DNA of 23,136 bases from a virus, in IMG/VR virus record IMGVR_UViG_3300042903_000062, positions 1 to 23,136 of that record. One strand, written 5' to 3'. The first letter of the stretch is position 1. Every line of letters begins with the position of its first letter. A program made the translations under genes and the position numbers. Below the pieces are notes generated by a model. That model saw only the letters and a program-made list of their open reading frames with translations, was not told where the DNA came from and searched no databases. Of this stretch, positions 1-7,991 are shown in pieces.

Positions 1-99
1 ATTAAAGCACAGATTGATAATAATACTACCTTCAATTCGAGTGCAGAAGCAAGGGTAATTATAATAAGTGGTGGAGAAATAAAATATGTTAAAGAATGA
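1..99 (+). CDS. C-terminal end of an unidentified protein (partial)
   Basis: A reading frame is open from the first base of the window and ends at TGA 97-99. It encodes the last 32 residues of a protein whose start lies to the left. The tail reads roughly IKAQIDNN...GEIKYVKE and shows no recognisable domain. Its stop codon overlaps the next gene's ATG (ATGA at 96-99), so the two are probably co-transcribed and translationally coupled. Its place before neck genes suggests a virion protein, but this is inference from position only. Confidence 0.6.
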   Translation: MKAQIDNNTTFNSSAEARVIIISGGEIKYVKE

Positions 100-1232
100 C
101 TTTAGATATAACTAACGAAGAGCTTAAAGAAATGTACCAATACATCAATGTATTGTTGGGTGCAGAAACTGTAGATGTTGATATTACAGAAGAAGAGGTA
201 CGTGTATTGGCTTGTCAAGCTTTGAAAGATTATGTTTATGAAATTAATCAATGGCAAGTTAGAAATCAACTTGCAAATGTACTAGGGTTTAAATCAAGTA
301 CAGATTTTACAAACAAATTTATTACTGAAAACTTCACCTTAGCTCAACAAGTATCTGATTGGTGGGCATCAATGGCTAGGGTTGGGGGAAAAACGCCTTG
401 GAAAAAAGATTATATTCAATTAGAATCTGGTCGACAAGTATATGACTTATCTGTGGATTCAAGTGTTCCATATATTCCTGGTGAACGTTATATTCACAGA
501 ATAATGTGGTATGCAAGACCAGAGTTTTTCGGAAACAATATACCACCAATTGATTTAACAGATAATAGTTTATTTACATTTACACCAGCAGGGCTAGCTT
601 ATAATGGATATTCTATGGCTTATTTGGGAAATGTTTTTGATGTTGTAATGCTGGCTCAAGCATTAGAAACAAGAAATAAAATATTAAGATCAGAGTTTTT
701 TTACAACATATCAGGGGATATAATTGAACTTACCCCTATACCCGGGAAAACATTAGACATTCCAAATAATGCTAAAATTTTTTATTACTATTATGACAAA
801 AAAGATTGGTTAGGATTAACATCTCAAGAACAAAATCAATTAGGAGAATTAATAGGAAACCCTACACAAATAAAATTAAATGTAATTCCTTATTCTAAAT
901 TAAATTCAATTGGGAAAAACTGGATAACTAATTACACGCTTGCATTAGCCAAGTATATGTTTGGCTCTAAATTAAGAATGGTAAGAAAAATAGCTGCTCC
1001 TGACTCTGATTACGGAATAGAATTTGATTATAATTCTTTGCTTGAAGAATCAAAAACAGAAAGAGAAGAATTAAAAACCTTTTTAAGGGGCGAGTTAGAT
1101 AAAGTAGATATAGTTAAAATGTTTGAAAACAAAGCTTCGATTGCTGAAAACGCCGCTAAGGTAAATAAATACAGTCCTAGAATGTGGTTTACAGGCACTT
1201 GGCTGCTTTTGTTTTCTTTTTCTTATTTATAA
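96..1232 (+). CDS. Neck protein, T4 gp13-like (probable)
   Basis: This 378-residue protein looks like the neck/head-completion protein of T4-like phages, which sits at the portal vertex and joins head to tail. The N-terminal part (about residues 25-55) is an acidic helix region, VDVDITEEEVRVLACQALK, followed by an aromatic segment. Residues about 80-125 carry the pattern AQQ(V/I)S...YIQLESGRQVYDL, which I recall from neck proteins of marine myoviruses. Near residues 270-345 the pattern WITNYTLALAKYMFG followed by a long charged helix is also typical. The start at 96 overlaps the preceding stop. The last 13 residues (TGTWLLLFSFSYL) are unusually hydrophobic for this family. The assignment rests on remembered patterns and on position ahead of gp14/gp15/sheath-like genes. 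Confidence 0.5.
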   Translation: MTLDITNEELKEMYQYINVLLGAETVDVDITEEEVRVLACQALKDYVYEINQWQVRNQLANVLGFKSSTDFTNKFITENFTLAQQVSDWWASMARVGGKTPWKKDYIQLESGRQVYDLSVDSSVPYIPGERYIHRIMWYARPEFFGNNIPPIDLTDNSLFTFTPAGLAYNGYSMAYLGNVFDVVMLAQALETRNKILRSEFFYNISGDIIELTPIPGKTLDIPNNAKIFYYYYDKKDWLGLTSQEQNQLGELIGNPTQIKLNVIPYSKLNSIGKNWITNYTLALAKYMFGSKLRMVRKIAAPDSDYGIEFDYNSLLEESKTEREELKTFLRGELDKVDIVKMFENKASIAENAAKVNKYSPRMWFTGTWLLLFSFSYL

Positions 1233-1266
1233 AAAATAATTAACTAACAAACAAAGCTCCTTAACA

Positions 1267-1542
1267 ATGAATTGGTATTCTTTAGATAAGCAAAGTGAGT
1301 TAAAAGAGTTTGTTGTAGAAATTGGAGATATTTTAGAAATAGATGAAGGAGTGTTTATTGTGATTACTAGTTTTAAAGATAACAAAATAAACGGAATATG
1401 TATTTTAAATACAAAAATCAATTCTTTAGAAGAATCAATTGATATGCTTTTAGATTCAATACTTGAAGCAGAAACCTTAGAAGAGAAAATAATATACAAA
1501 GAGATAGTTGATTATTTACAAAAAAAAGGCAATGTCAATTAA
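1267..1542 (+). CDS. Small acidic protein of unknown function
   Basis: A 91-residue acidic protein that I do not recognise. Its first half is rich in beta-forming residues (EIGDILEIDEGVFIVITSF) and could be a small barrel. The second half (residues about 50-88) is a predicted amphipathic helix with many Glu and Leu. It lies between two probable neck genes and its 3' end overlaps the next gene's ATG by 11 bases, so it is likely in the same transcript and perhaps acts in head-tail joining. The reverse-strand frame across the same bases is a shadow. The start ATG follows an A-rich leader (ttaacaATG). Confidence 0.7.
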   Translation: MNWYSLDKQSELKEFVVEIGDILEIDEGVFIVITSFKDNKINGICILNTKINSLEESIDMLLDSILEAETLEEKIIYKEIVDYLQKKGNVN

Positions 1543-2074
1543 CAAAGACACAAGGAGTGGCAGAATATTATTTGGAGAAAAGTCAGCTAATTATTTAAAA
1601 AAACTTTCAAGAACAGCTGTTGAAAATTATTCTAACACTTCTTTGTTGTTTTTTGAAATAGATTATGAAAAATCTAAGCGCAATTTATACGGAGAACTTG
1701 TTTATAAGGCTTGGAAAAATCCTTTAGGGATAGAGGTTAAAGGTATTATAAGTCTTAACTCCAAAGAAGAAATACAACAAGGAGATATTCCGAACAAAAT
1801 TATGTCGTTAAATTTTACTGTATATTTAGATCATTTAAAAGAATTAGGTATAGAGCCTAAACTTGGGGATTATTTTTCTGCTAAAAACCGTTTTTATTTT
1901 ATTTATGATAGAATTTTATTAGATTCTAATCAAGTTTCTTTAGGAGTAGACCGGGAAGCTATGTATATTAAATACATTTGTATACAAGCAGACGATGAAC
2001 AAATACAAATACCCGGGGACGGTCAAAGATCTTTAGGAACGGCAAATGATATAAGAAACGAAAAACAATATTAA
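1532..2074 (+). CDS. Probable neck / head-tail connector protein (gp14-like position)
   Basis: A 180-residue protein starting at ATG 1532 (MSINKDTRSG). An in-frame TTG at 1508 is possible, but it would extend the overlap with the preceding gene and give an unlikely MIIYKKKA leader. The centre carries the motif PKLGDYFSAKNRFYFIYD (about residues 110-127). It resembles the 'GD.....RFY.I' strand pair I associate with phage neck and connector proteins, where a loop is followed by a beta hairpin. Gene order (gp13-like, this gene, gp15-like, sheath) matches the T4 13-14-15-18 order and supports a gp14-like role. Sequence similarity to T4 gp14 itself is not obvious, so the function is mostly inferred from context. 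Its stop shares one base with the next ATG (TTAATGG at 2074). Confidence 0.4.
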   Translation: MSINKDTRSGRILFGEKSANYLKKLSRTAVENYSNTSLLFFEIDYEKSKRNLYGELVYKAWKNPLGIEVKGIISLNSKEEIQQGDIPNKIMSLNFTVYLDHLKELGIEPKLGDYFSAKNRFYFIYDRILLDSNQVSLGVDREAMYIKYICIQADDEQIQIPGDGQRSLGTANDIRNEKQY

Positions 2075-2907
2075 TGGCATTACGTAGACCAAATAGAGGT
2101 AGTTTAAAAGAAGAATATCCTCCTTCTTTTTCCAATTATAATGTAACAAGTGATGGCAATCCTAGTCATTTAGTAAATGAGACGGGAAACGAATTTTTAA
2201 GACCTATTACTCTGGAAAATATAGACGAAGCGGTTTTTACAGAATTTAACAGAAGATTTACTATAGCGGGTAGGCAAGTTAATTTAATTTTATTAGATGC
2301 TGACGTGGCTGCTATGCAATATGAACAATTTGAAAATTTTGACAAAACTAAACAATATATAAACTTTCCTTACTTTACAATGTGGAGGTCGGATGTTTCA
2401 CCACTTTTTAGAACCTCTCCTTCAAACAAGCCTATTATTTATGCAATACCTACTAATAAGCCACAAGGGGTAGTATATACAGAATATATAATGCCCCCTC
2501 CTCAAATGTTAAAGTTTACATATAATTTTCAGTTTTTAACAACATTCAGAGAATACACAAACCACTTTGAAGAACAAATGTTAAAATATTTTCAAAACAA
2601 AAGAAATGTATTGTTGTTAGATAATGAGCGTTTTGAAATAATGCCAGCAGAATCGACTACATTAGGTAGTTTAGAAATTACGGATAGAGAAGGGGCTAGT
2701 GGTCAATCTGTATATGTTTTAAAGTTTGATTTAATCGTAATAGGTTATTTAAGAAAATTAGAGGATATCCAAAAAAGAGAAAGGCCGAATACATATACAA
2801 TTCAAATAAAAGAGCATAGTAAAGCTGAGTCAGAAGAAATCACTAGATTTGAAACAAGGCTTCCCAAACAAAAAACAGACAATGTTGATAACCCAGAACC
2901 TTTCTAA
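2074..2907 (+). CDS. Tail completion / sheath stabiliser, T4 gp15-like
   Basis: A 277-residue protein resembling T4 gp15, the hexameric terminator that caps the tail and stabilises the sheath. The best segment is at about residues 147-172 (PQMLKFTYNFQF, then a T.REY.N.FEEQ stretch ending in LKYFQ). This lines up with the gp15 pattern P.KM.YEL.IFTRY.D...Q..EQILPYFQ. Later, QSVYVLKFDLIVIGYLRK (about 211-228) fits the gp15 strand ending in a G-[WY]-[ML] turn. T4 gp15 is 272 residues, close to this length. The N- and C-terminal ends are charged and probably flexible. It lies directly before the sheath gene, as gp15 does in related phages. The call is based on motif memory, not an alignment. Confidence 0.6.
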   Translation: MALRRPNRGSLKEEYPPSFSNYNVTSDGNPSHLVNETGNEFLRPITLENIDEAVFTEFNRRFTIAGRQVNLILLDADVAAMQYEQFENFDKTKQYINFPYFTMWRSDVSPLFRTSPSNKPIIYAIPTNKPQGVVYTEYIMPPPQMLKFTYNFQFLTTFREYTNHFEEQMLKYFQNKRNVLLLDNERFEIMPAESTTLGSLEITDREGASGQSVYVLKFDLIVIGYLRKLEDIQKRERPNTYTIQIKEHSKAESEEITRFETRLPKQKTDNVDNPEPF

Positions 2908-2937
2908 AAATTATATATCTAGGTTGTGTTTTTACTT

Positions 2938-2950
2938 ATATTTATATTTA
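2938..2950 (+). promoter_or_regulatory. Candidate late promoter element upstream of the sheath gene
   Basis: Two overlapping ATATTTA copies (2938-2944 and 2944-2950) lie 23-29 nt before the sheath ATG in the longest gap of the neck/tail block. The same heptamer lies upstream of several other late-type genes here. This is proposed by analogy with the single short box used by T4 gp55 (TATAAATA). It is unproven, because AT-only heptamers also arise by chance in this AT-rich DNA. Confidence 0.35.
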
Positions 2951-2973
2951 TAATAAATGTTTAAAAACAATAA

Positions 2974-5763
2974 ATGGCACGTAAAATAACAAATATTGGT
3001 TCGGGAATTTATTTCAGAGAAATAGATTTAACAACAGTTCAAGCCACTGTTGGGCAATTTGCAGGAGCTCAAATCGGATTAACTGAAAAGGGTCCTGCTT
3101 TTGAAATCATCGTTTCAGCAAATTATGACGAAAGAAGAGAGAAGCTTGGAGACCTTAACCCTCTTTATCCTTCATCATATTTTGCAAAACAATTTCTTGA
3201 ACAAGCCAATAATTTTAAAGATGTTCGTTTGTTAGGATTAGAAGGTTATAATGAAGAAAAACTCAACCCTACAGATAACGATATTGAAAATACGATATTT
3301 GCAATTTTGTTTGATGTTCCAAGTTCGACATCAGCAACAAAAACCGCAACTACCCCTTTAATAGCTGGCCCTGAATCTATCGCTTGTATATTAAAACCTC
3401 GTAAAACATCTTTTACAGGAAGGCCAACTATAGATACAGTTACTGTAGATGCAGCGCCTACACCAACAGATAATTTGTTTCAAATAACTATAACATTTAC
3501 AGACTCTTCAACTCAAACAGTTTTATGTTCTTTAAGACCAGAGCGTACAGAGTATATAGAAAAAGTTTTCGGAACACACCCTCGTGATAAGGCGAAAATT
3601 GCAGGACAAACTTCTCCATTGTGGGTTGAATATGTGTTCCCTACAACAAAAACAAGAAATAGAGCTTGGGATCCTACAAACCCAGCAAACCCTGATTTAG
3701 TATTAGAATATAGATACCCTGATGGACAACCTGGTGCAGGAGGGGTGTTATCTTTAATCCCAGGGGATATTAAGGCGACAAAATCATTTTCTTATCCAAA
3801 TTACACAATTAACGGTGTTGTTGCTGGATCTGGTACATATACTTTTACGACTACAAGTCCTCACCCGTTTACTATCGGAATGAAGGTAGAAATTTCAGGT
3901 GTAAATGGTTTCGGAGTTGTTTCTTCAGGAAATAAACCAATCAATAGTGTATGGGAAGTAGCAACAGTTGGTACAAATTCTTTTACTATTGTAATGACAC
4001 CAGCTGAATTTAGTGCTATTACTGGCTCCTACACTACTGGTGGAATTGTTAGACAATATTATTCACCAACGTGGGAATCAGAGGTAATGGATTTAGGAGG
4101 TACAGTAGGCAAGGAAATTACTTACCAAACACCTATTACTCCGTGGTTTGTATCCGACGCTGATGCTAGCGGTAATGTTGTTAGGTTATTCCGTTTTTGG
4201 AGTATATCAGATGGTGAATCTGCAAACACAGATATTAAGTTAGAAATTTTTAATCATAACCCGGACGGAAATATTGGAAAAGGCTCTTTTGATTTGCTTA
4301 TACGTAAATTCAACGATACAGATGATAAAAAACAGACGCTAGAGCTTTTTACTAATCTTACTTTAAACCCTAAATCTGACAATTATATTGCTAAAAGAAT
4401 TGGAGACGGGGAGACATATCCTATTAAATCTTCCTATATTTTTGTTGAAATGAATGAAGATATAGATCTCCCAGATAATGCATTACCGTATGGTGTAGAA
4501 GGATATCCTAATGTAAGCGGTATATCTATGCCAGATGTACAATGGACAACTGAATACAATTTTAATCAACCTATTACAAAACAAACACTAGGACTTGCAA
4601 ACAACAAGGTTAATATGTTTGCACCAATAACAAAGGATCATCTGTCATTTAAAAATGTTTCTGTTTACGATACTACAACTGTAGGAAAGGGTTTTCATTT
4701 AAACCCTAACAATAATGCAATGTTTGATCCTTCTAACCTTCTTTTTACAAAAGCAAGTCAAAGTATTTATCAAATTTCAGCAACAAACACTCTTCCAGTT
4801 ACTGGAATTGAAAAAGCTAAACGTAATCGCTTTGTTGTTTGTTTTTATGGTGGATTTGATGGTTGGAATGTTTATAAAGAAAGAGAATGGGGCGATGTTT
4901 CTTCTAAAGATTTCGAAGCATTAACAGCAGGTTTAAAAATTCTATCTGATGTTGAAAGCATAGAATCGGACTTTTCAGTATTAGTAACTCCGGACTTAAA
5001 CTTTGAAGATCATTTATCAGCTACACTTGCAACATTAGAAATGGTTGAACGTAGAGGCGATGCTTTATATTTGTTTGATTTTAAATACGATGAATTAGCA
5101 GATCCAGAACAGGCAAAAACAACGCTATCATTTACACCTGGGATGAAATCAAATTATTCCGCTGTATATTTTCCGTATGTACAAATCGAAGACCAGGTTA
5201 ATAAAACTAATATATGGATGCCGCCATCATTAATTGCTTTAGGAACAATTGCTTCTACTGCTGTAAAAGAAGATGTATGGCAACCACCTGCTGGTTCTTT
5301 AAGAACTGTTGCAGCTAATTTAGTTCGCACAAGAAGACGCATGAAAGGACCAGATAGAGAAATCCTTAAATCAGCTAATATCAATCCTATTACTTTATTC
5401 CCAGGAACAGGTTTTGAAATTACCGAAACAAGAACAACTCAAGAAACATTTTCAGCACTATCCTTTATTCATAATAGATTATTGTTAGGATATGCTAAAA
5501 AGGCTTTAAACCAAACTTTGCGCCCATTGTTACATCAATTAAATAATAATACTTTACAACAAGCATTTGTTAATGTTGTAACCCCGATTTTTGAACGTAT
5601 TAAAAAATTAAACGGATTAGAAGACTTTAAGGTAAATGTAAAAAATGTAGAGGAAGATAGAACTACCTTGTATGGGGAAATTATAATTGTTCCTTTATAT
5701 CCAGTAGAAAAAATTCAAGTTGATTTTATACTTTCTAATAACGGGGTAGATTTTCAACAATAA
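2974..5763 (+). CDS. Contractile tail sheath protein, gp18-like (very long)
   Basis: A 929-residue tail sheath subunit. The N-terminus GSGIYFREIDLT with A.GLTEKGPAFEI is the standard sheath start, which threads into neighbouring subunits. The C-terminal domain (about residues 800-929) is the conserved sheath core: a long helix with NRLLLGYAKKAL, LRPLLHQLN and the final strands GEIIIVPLYPVEKIQVDFIL, which build the inter-subunit mesh around the tube. T4 gp18 is 659 residues, so about 270 residues are extra. The extra material lies mainly between residues 100 and 560, including a beta-rich segment around 280-362 that looks like an FCCH-type module. The gene stands alone between an AT-rich leader and a strong terminator, consistent with high expression of an abundant structural protein. 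The sheath call is firm; the domain limits are approximate. Confidence 0.92.
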   Translation: MARKITNIGSGIYFREIDLTTVQATVGQFAGAQIGLTEKGPAFEIIVSANYDERREKLGDLNPLYPSSYFAKQFLEQANNFKDVRLLGLEGYNEEKLNPTDNDIENTIFAILFDVPSSTSATKTATTPLIAGPESIACILKPRKTSFTGRPTIDTVTVDAAPTPTDNLFQITITFTDSSTQTVLCSLRPERTEYIEKVFGTHPRDKAKIAGQTSPLWVEYVFPTTKTRNRAWDPTNPANPDLVLEYRYPDGQPGAGGVLSLIPGDIKATKSFSYPNYTINGVVAGSGTYTFTTTSPHPFTIGMKVEISGVNGFGVVSSGNKPINSVWEVATVGTNSFTIVMTPAEFSAITGSYTTGGIVRQYYSPTWESEVMDLGGTVGKEITYQTPITPWFVSDADASGNVVRLFRFWSISDGESANTDIKLEIFNHNPDGNIGKGSFDLLIRKFNDTDDKKQTLELFTNLTLNPKSDNYIAKRIGDGETYPIKSSYIFVEMNEDIDLPDNALPYGVEGYPNVSGISMPDVQWTTEYNFNQPITKQTLGLANNKVNMFAPITKDHLSFKNVSVYDTTTVGKGFHLNPNNNAMFDPSNLLFTKASQSIYQISATNTLPVTGIEKAKRNRFVVCFYGGFDGWNVYKEREWGDVSSKDFEALTAGLKILSDVESIESDFSVLVTPDLNFEDHLSATLATLEMVERRGDALYLFDFKYDELADPEQAKTTLSFTPGMKSNYSAVYFPYVQIEDQVNKTNIWMPPSLIALGTIASTAVKEDVWQPPAGSLRTVAANLVRTRRRMKGPDREILKSANINPITLFPGTGFEITETRTTQETFSALSFIHNRLLLGYAKKALNQTLRPLLHQLNNNTLQQAFVNVVTPIFERIKKLNGLEDFKVNVKNVEEDRTTLYGEIIIVPLYPVEKIQVDFILSNNGVDFQQ

Positions 5764-5780
5764 TTTTTAAACAAACCAAA

Positions 5781-5825
5781 CAATAAGAAACCTCATTGTA
5801 AAAGATGGGGTTTCTTATTGTTTTA
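5781..5825 (+). terminator. Intrinsic terminator after the sheath gene
   Basis: CAATAAGAAACCTCA (5781-5795) pairs with TGGGGTTTCTTATTG (5806-5820), giving 15 bp with one G-T wobble around a 10-nt loop. It is followed by TTTTAC. It lies 18 nt after the sheath stop codon. The stem is long for such AT-rich DNA, so it should be an efficient rho-independent stop or an mRNA 3'-end stabiliser. Confidence 0.85.
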
Positions 5826-5830
5826 CAACC

Positions 5831-5837
5831 ATATTTA
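5831..5837 (+). promoter_or_regulatory. Candidate late promoter element (ATATTTA)
   Basis: ATATTTA lies just after the sheath terminator and 19 nt before the ATG at 5857. A gene that follows a strong terminator needs its own promoter, which makes this copy one of the more convincing ones. The identical context CCATATTTA recurs after the second terminator, at 7983-7991. Confidence 0.4.
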
Positions 5838-5856
5838 AGTTAAAAGGAAATTTTAA

Positions 5857-6330
5857 ATGTTAAAAAAAGATAGAATAAAGGAGTTGTTGGAAAATTGCAA
5901 AGTTGTACAAGAATCTGTAGTATCTAAATGGCTTTATAATCAAGGACCTTTTGTTATCAGTCAGTTATATAGAACAGAGTTTGGAAAAACTCTTCCGTCT
6001 ATTAACAAAGCAATTGCTGAGCTAAGTCAAGTGTATGAAAAAAATCCTGAAAAATTTGAATATATTAAAACTATAGCATACGAATCAATAAATAAGAGAG
6101 CTTTAAAAGAAGCAGATGCTTTAGAAGATAAAGTAAAAACCACTTTTGATGTTTTAGACGAGGCTAGACAAAGTGTGCAAGATGCTCAAGCTAGTCTTGT
6201 TATTAATTTACCAGGTTCTGTACAAGATTTATATAAAACAGAATTAGCTTCTATTTATGAAAAATGTGATCGCGCTATACAAGAAATAATTAATTTAGCA
6301 AAAAAAATTCATAACGAAACAAATAGATAA
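5857..6330 (+). CDS. Helical protein of unknown function between sheath and tube
   Basis: A 157-residue, almost wholly helical protein that I do not recognise. It has no membrane segment or signal peptide. The central part (about residues 85-125) is rich in Ala, Glu, Asp and Gln and looks like a coiled coil. It is the first gene after the sheath terminator and 21 nt ahead of another small helical gene, so the two probably share a transcript. Genes in this position, between sheath and tube, are often tail accessory or chaperone proteins, but nothing in the sequence settles this. Confidence 0.7.
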   Translation: MLKKDRIKELLENCKVVQESVVSKWLYNQGPFVISQLYRTEFGKTLPSINKAIAELSQVYEKNPEKFEYIKTIAYESINKRALKEADALEDKVKTTFDVLDEARQSVQDAQASLVINLPGSVQDLYKTELASIYEKCDRAIQEIINLAKKIHNETNR

Positions 6331-6351
6331 CTAAACTATAAAATAATCATA

Positions 6352-6747
6352 ATGGCAATAAAAGAAAAAATTGTTGAAAAACTTGTAGAAAAAATAGAAA
6401 AAGAAACAGGTAGAAAACCTATACTTAAATCTAAAGAAGAGAAAGAGGTAACTACTGCTAATAAACTTACCTTAGGCAATGTTATGCCCGAATCTTCTAT
6501 TATGTTAATGAATGAATATCTTCAAGAAATGTTTTTGGATTTAGAAGAACAAATTTCTGAATTAAAAAATATTAAAATAACCAAAAACGCACAAGCATCA
6601 ACCGAAGATTATTACAAAAAAATCGAGAAAGCTCAATTTGATTTAAAACAAATAGCACGTATTTGTCAATATGCTTCTAATACAATTAGAGCAAATAAAT
6701 TTGATAAGACATTATTAGATATGATTCTTAACAACAAACAAGTATAA
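6352..6747 (+). CDS. Small helical protein of unknown function
   Basis: A 131-residue charged, helical protein. The N-terminus (about residues 5-30) is a Lys/Glu-rich amphipathic helix containing VEKIEKETGRKPILKS. This loosely recalls the tag LLESLTNKKVTLKE near the N-terminus of the next gene, though the match is weak. Residues 60-125 form two further helices with regularly spaced hydrophobics. No known domain is seen. It starts after an A-rich leader (ataatcataATG) and is likely co-transcribed with its upstream neighbour. Confidence 0.7.
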   Translation: MAIKEKIVEKLVEKIEKETGRKPILKSKEEKEVTTANKLTLGNVMPESSIMLMNEYLQEMFLDLEEQISELKNIKITKNAQASTEDYYKKIEKAQFDLKQIARICQYASNTIRANKFDKTLLDMILNNKQV

Positions 6748-6761
6748 AAATTTAGAAAAGA

Positions 6762-6791
6762 ATTTGAGAAACATTTTTAAGTTTCTGAAAT
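6762..6791 (+). repeat. Inverted repeat abutting a start codon
   Basis: ATTTGAGAAAC (6762-6772) is complementary to GTTTCTGAAAT (6781-6791) at 10 of 11 positions (one G-G mismatch), with an 8-nt loop. The last paired base touches the ATG at 6792. There is no T-run after it, so it is not a normal terminator. It may control initiation or mRNA processing at the next gene. Confidence 0.5.
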
Positions 6792-7274
6792 ATGAAAGTT
6801 TATACACAAAATAATAAATACCTTCGATTGTTAGAGTCTTTAACAAATAAAAAGGTGACATTAAAAGAGCGACAAGCCAAACGTTATGTTGTAGTTTGTG
6901 ATATGTATGTTTATGCCAACGATGATAAAGATGCCAAAAGAGTTGCAGATAAAATAATGTACGAAATTAATGACAAACACGATGCACACGCAGAAGTAAA
7001 AGAACTTTACGAAATGCCTTTTGGTTCTATGACTCCTAGAAAAATAAATTTAAGCGAAGCATATCAAGATGATGTTTTGATCCCGGTCAATAAACAAGAC
7101 ATAACAAATATGATCAAACAAGCTTATAAAGATTTAGGTTTAAAATATAAAACTTCTCATTTAACCTTTTTATATAAAAAAATAAACGAATTGCAGGCAA
7201 ATGAAGAAGGAAAACTTTTAACCTATGGCGATTTAAAAAAAATAATAAATTTTATAGACAAAGGTGGTAACTAA
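6792..7274 (+). CDS. Small alpha/beta protein with N-terminal LTNKKV tag
   Basis: A 160-residue protein of unknown function in three visible parts. Residues 11-26 are LRLLESLTNKKVTLKE, a short amphipathic segment whose core recurs at the C-termini of the proteins at 8002 and 22832. Residues about 31-78 (RYVVVCDMYVYANDDKDAKR...) look like a small alpha/beta domain. Residues about 95-158 are helical. The tag ends in LKE, which fits the [LI]-x-E consensus cut by T4-type prohead protease, so it could be a removable targeting peptide; this is inference. The gene sits just upstream of the tail tube gene and begins immediately after an inverted repeat. Confidence 0.7.
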   Translation: MKVYTQNNKYLRLLESLTNKKVTLKERQAKRYVVVCDMYVYANDDKDAKRVADKIMYEINDKHDAHAEVKELYEMPFGSMTPRKINLSEAYQDDVLIPVNKQDITNMIKQAYKDLGLKYKTSHLTFLYKKINELQANEEGKLLTYGDLKKIINFIDKGGN

Positions 7275-7347
7275 AAAAACAATTGATTAACTTGCATTAC
7301 AAACCCTTGGTTAATTTAAGATTTTTTTAAAACACTATAAGTTAACA

Positions 7348-7354
7348 ATATTTA
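7348..7354 (+). promoter_or_regulatory. Candidate late promoter element upstream of the tube gene
   Basis: ATATTTA lies 16 nt before the tail tube ATG, in a 96-nt gap with no gene. Together with the copies before sheath, hub-region and other genes it suggests a shared late element. Evidence is positional only. Confidence 0.35.
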
Positions 7355-7370
7355 TTTAAAAAATCGAGCA

Positions 7371-7919
7371 ATGATAAAATTAATAAATGACATAAATTTA
7401 GTAAGAATTAATAGACCTAGGGTAATAAACAGCGGAAAGATGTTTTCGTTGATGCCTAACATTTTTGACCCAATTCGTAAAGATTTATGGTCTATAGAAT
7501 TTCCTGTTCAAATGAATATTCCTGAAACTTTTCAGGTTAAAGCTGCCCGGCCAAAAACCACTAATGCAAGAAAAGAAATTCCTTATAAACATTTGACAAC
7601 ATATTATAAAGGAAAAACTAATACTGAAACTATGACAATTGCATTTAGAGATGCAATAGGTCCGGGAGTGTATGCTAAATTATTAGCTTGGCAAAGAGAA
7701 CACACAGATTTTGCTACTGGAAAGGGTGGATATGCACAAACTTATAAAAAAGAATTAGTTTTAAATATGGAAGACCCAACAGGTGCAGTTATTCAAAAGT
7801 TTATTTTACACGGTGTATTTATTGTTGATATAGATGGTGGAGAATTAGATATGACATCAGATGATATAGCAGAAGTTACTATGACAATATCATATGATAG
7901 TTATACTCAAGTGTTTTAA
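7371..7919 (+). CDS. Tail tube protein, gp19-like
   Basis: A 182-residue protein matching contractile-phage tail tube subunits, which stack as hexameric rings inside the sheath and form the DNA channel. T4 gp19 is 163 residues. Visible family features are FPVQMNIPETFQVKAARP at about 43-60, then YKHLTTYYKGKTNTETMTIAFRD at about 72-94, where tube strands meet, and an AKLLAWQREH helix at about 102-111. The final strands (VFIVDIDGGELDMTSDDIAEVTMTISYDSY) are the conserved end of the beta barrel. It sits between its own candidate promoter and a terminator, fitting an abundant structural protein. Finding it several genes away from sheath, rather than adjacent, is mildly unusual. Confidence 0.85.
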   Translation: MIKLINDINLVRINRPRVINSGKMFSLMPNIFDPIRKDLWSIEFPVQMNIPETFQVKAARPKTTNARKEIPYKHLTTYYKGKTNTETMTIAFRDAIGPGVYAKLLAWQREHTDFATGKGGYAQTYKKELVLNMEDPTGAVIQKFILHGVFIVDIDGGELDMTSDDIAEVTMTISYDSYTQVF

Positions 7920-7945
7920 AATAAAGAAAATTGTATTTTTTTAAG

Positions 7946-7977
7946 AAAGAGGTTTGCAATTTGCAAGCCTTTTTTTG
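7946..7977 (+). terminator. Intrinsic terminator after the tail tube gene
   Basis: AGGTTTGC (7950-7957) pairs with GCAAGCCT (7963-7970) with one G-T wobble and a 5-nt AT loop. It is preceded by AAAG and followed by a run of seven T. It lies 27 nt after the tube stop codon, isolating tube expression from the downstream genes. Confidence 0.85.
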
Positions 7978-7984
7978 TTATTCC

Positions 7985-7991
7985 ATATTTA
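7985..7991 (+). promoter_or_regulatory. Candidate late promoter element (ATATTTA)
   Basis: ATATTTA in the context CCATATTTA directly follows the tube terminator and is 10 nt before the ATG at 8002. If it is a T4-type box at about -10, the transcript would be nearly leaderless. Confidence 0.35.

Noticed and set aside
1227-1499. Reverse-strand frame of 90 codons
   Set aside because: It is the complement of the 91-residue plus-strand gene, with Ser/Ile-rich low-complexity composition and no sensible position in an operon.
1508-1531. Longer N-terminus (TTG start) for the gene ending at 2074
   Set aside because: The extension lies wholly inside the upstream gene and adds an unlikely Lys-rich leader. 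ATG 1532 is close to the upstream stop, the usual coupling pattern here.
7284-7318. Inverted repeat ATTAAC/GTTAAT with downstream T-run as a terminator
   Set aside because: Only 6 AT-rich pairs enclose a loop of about 18 nt, and the T-run starts several bases after the stem. Too weak to call.
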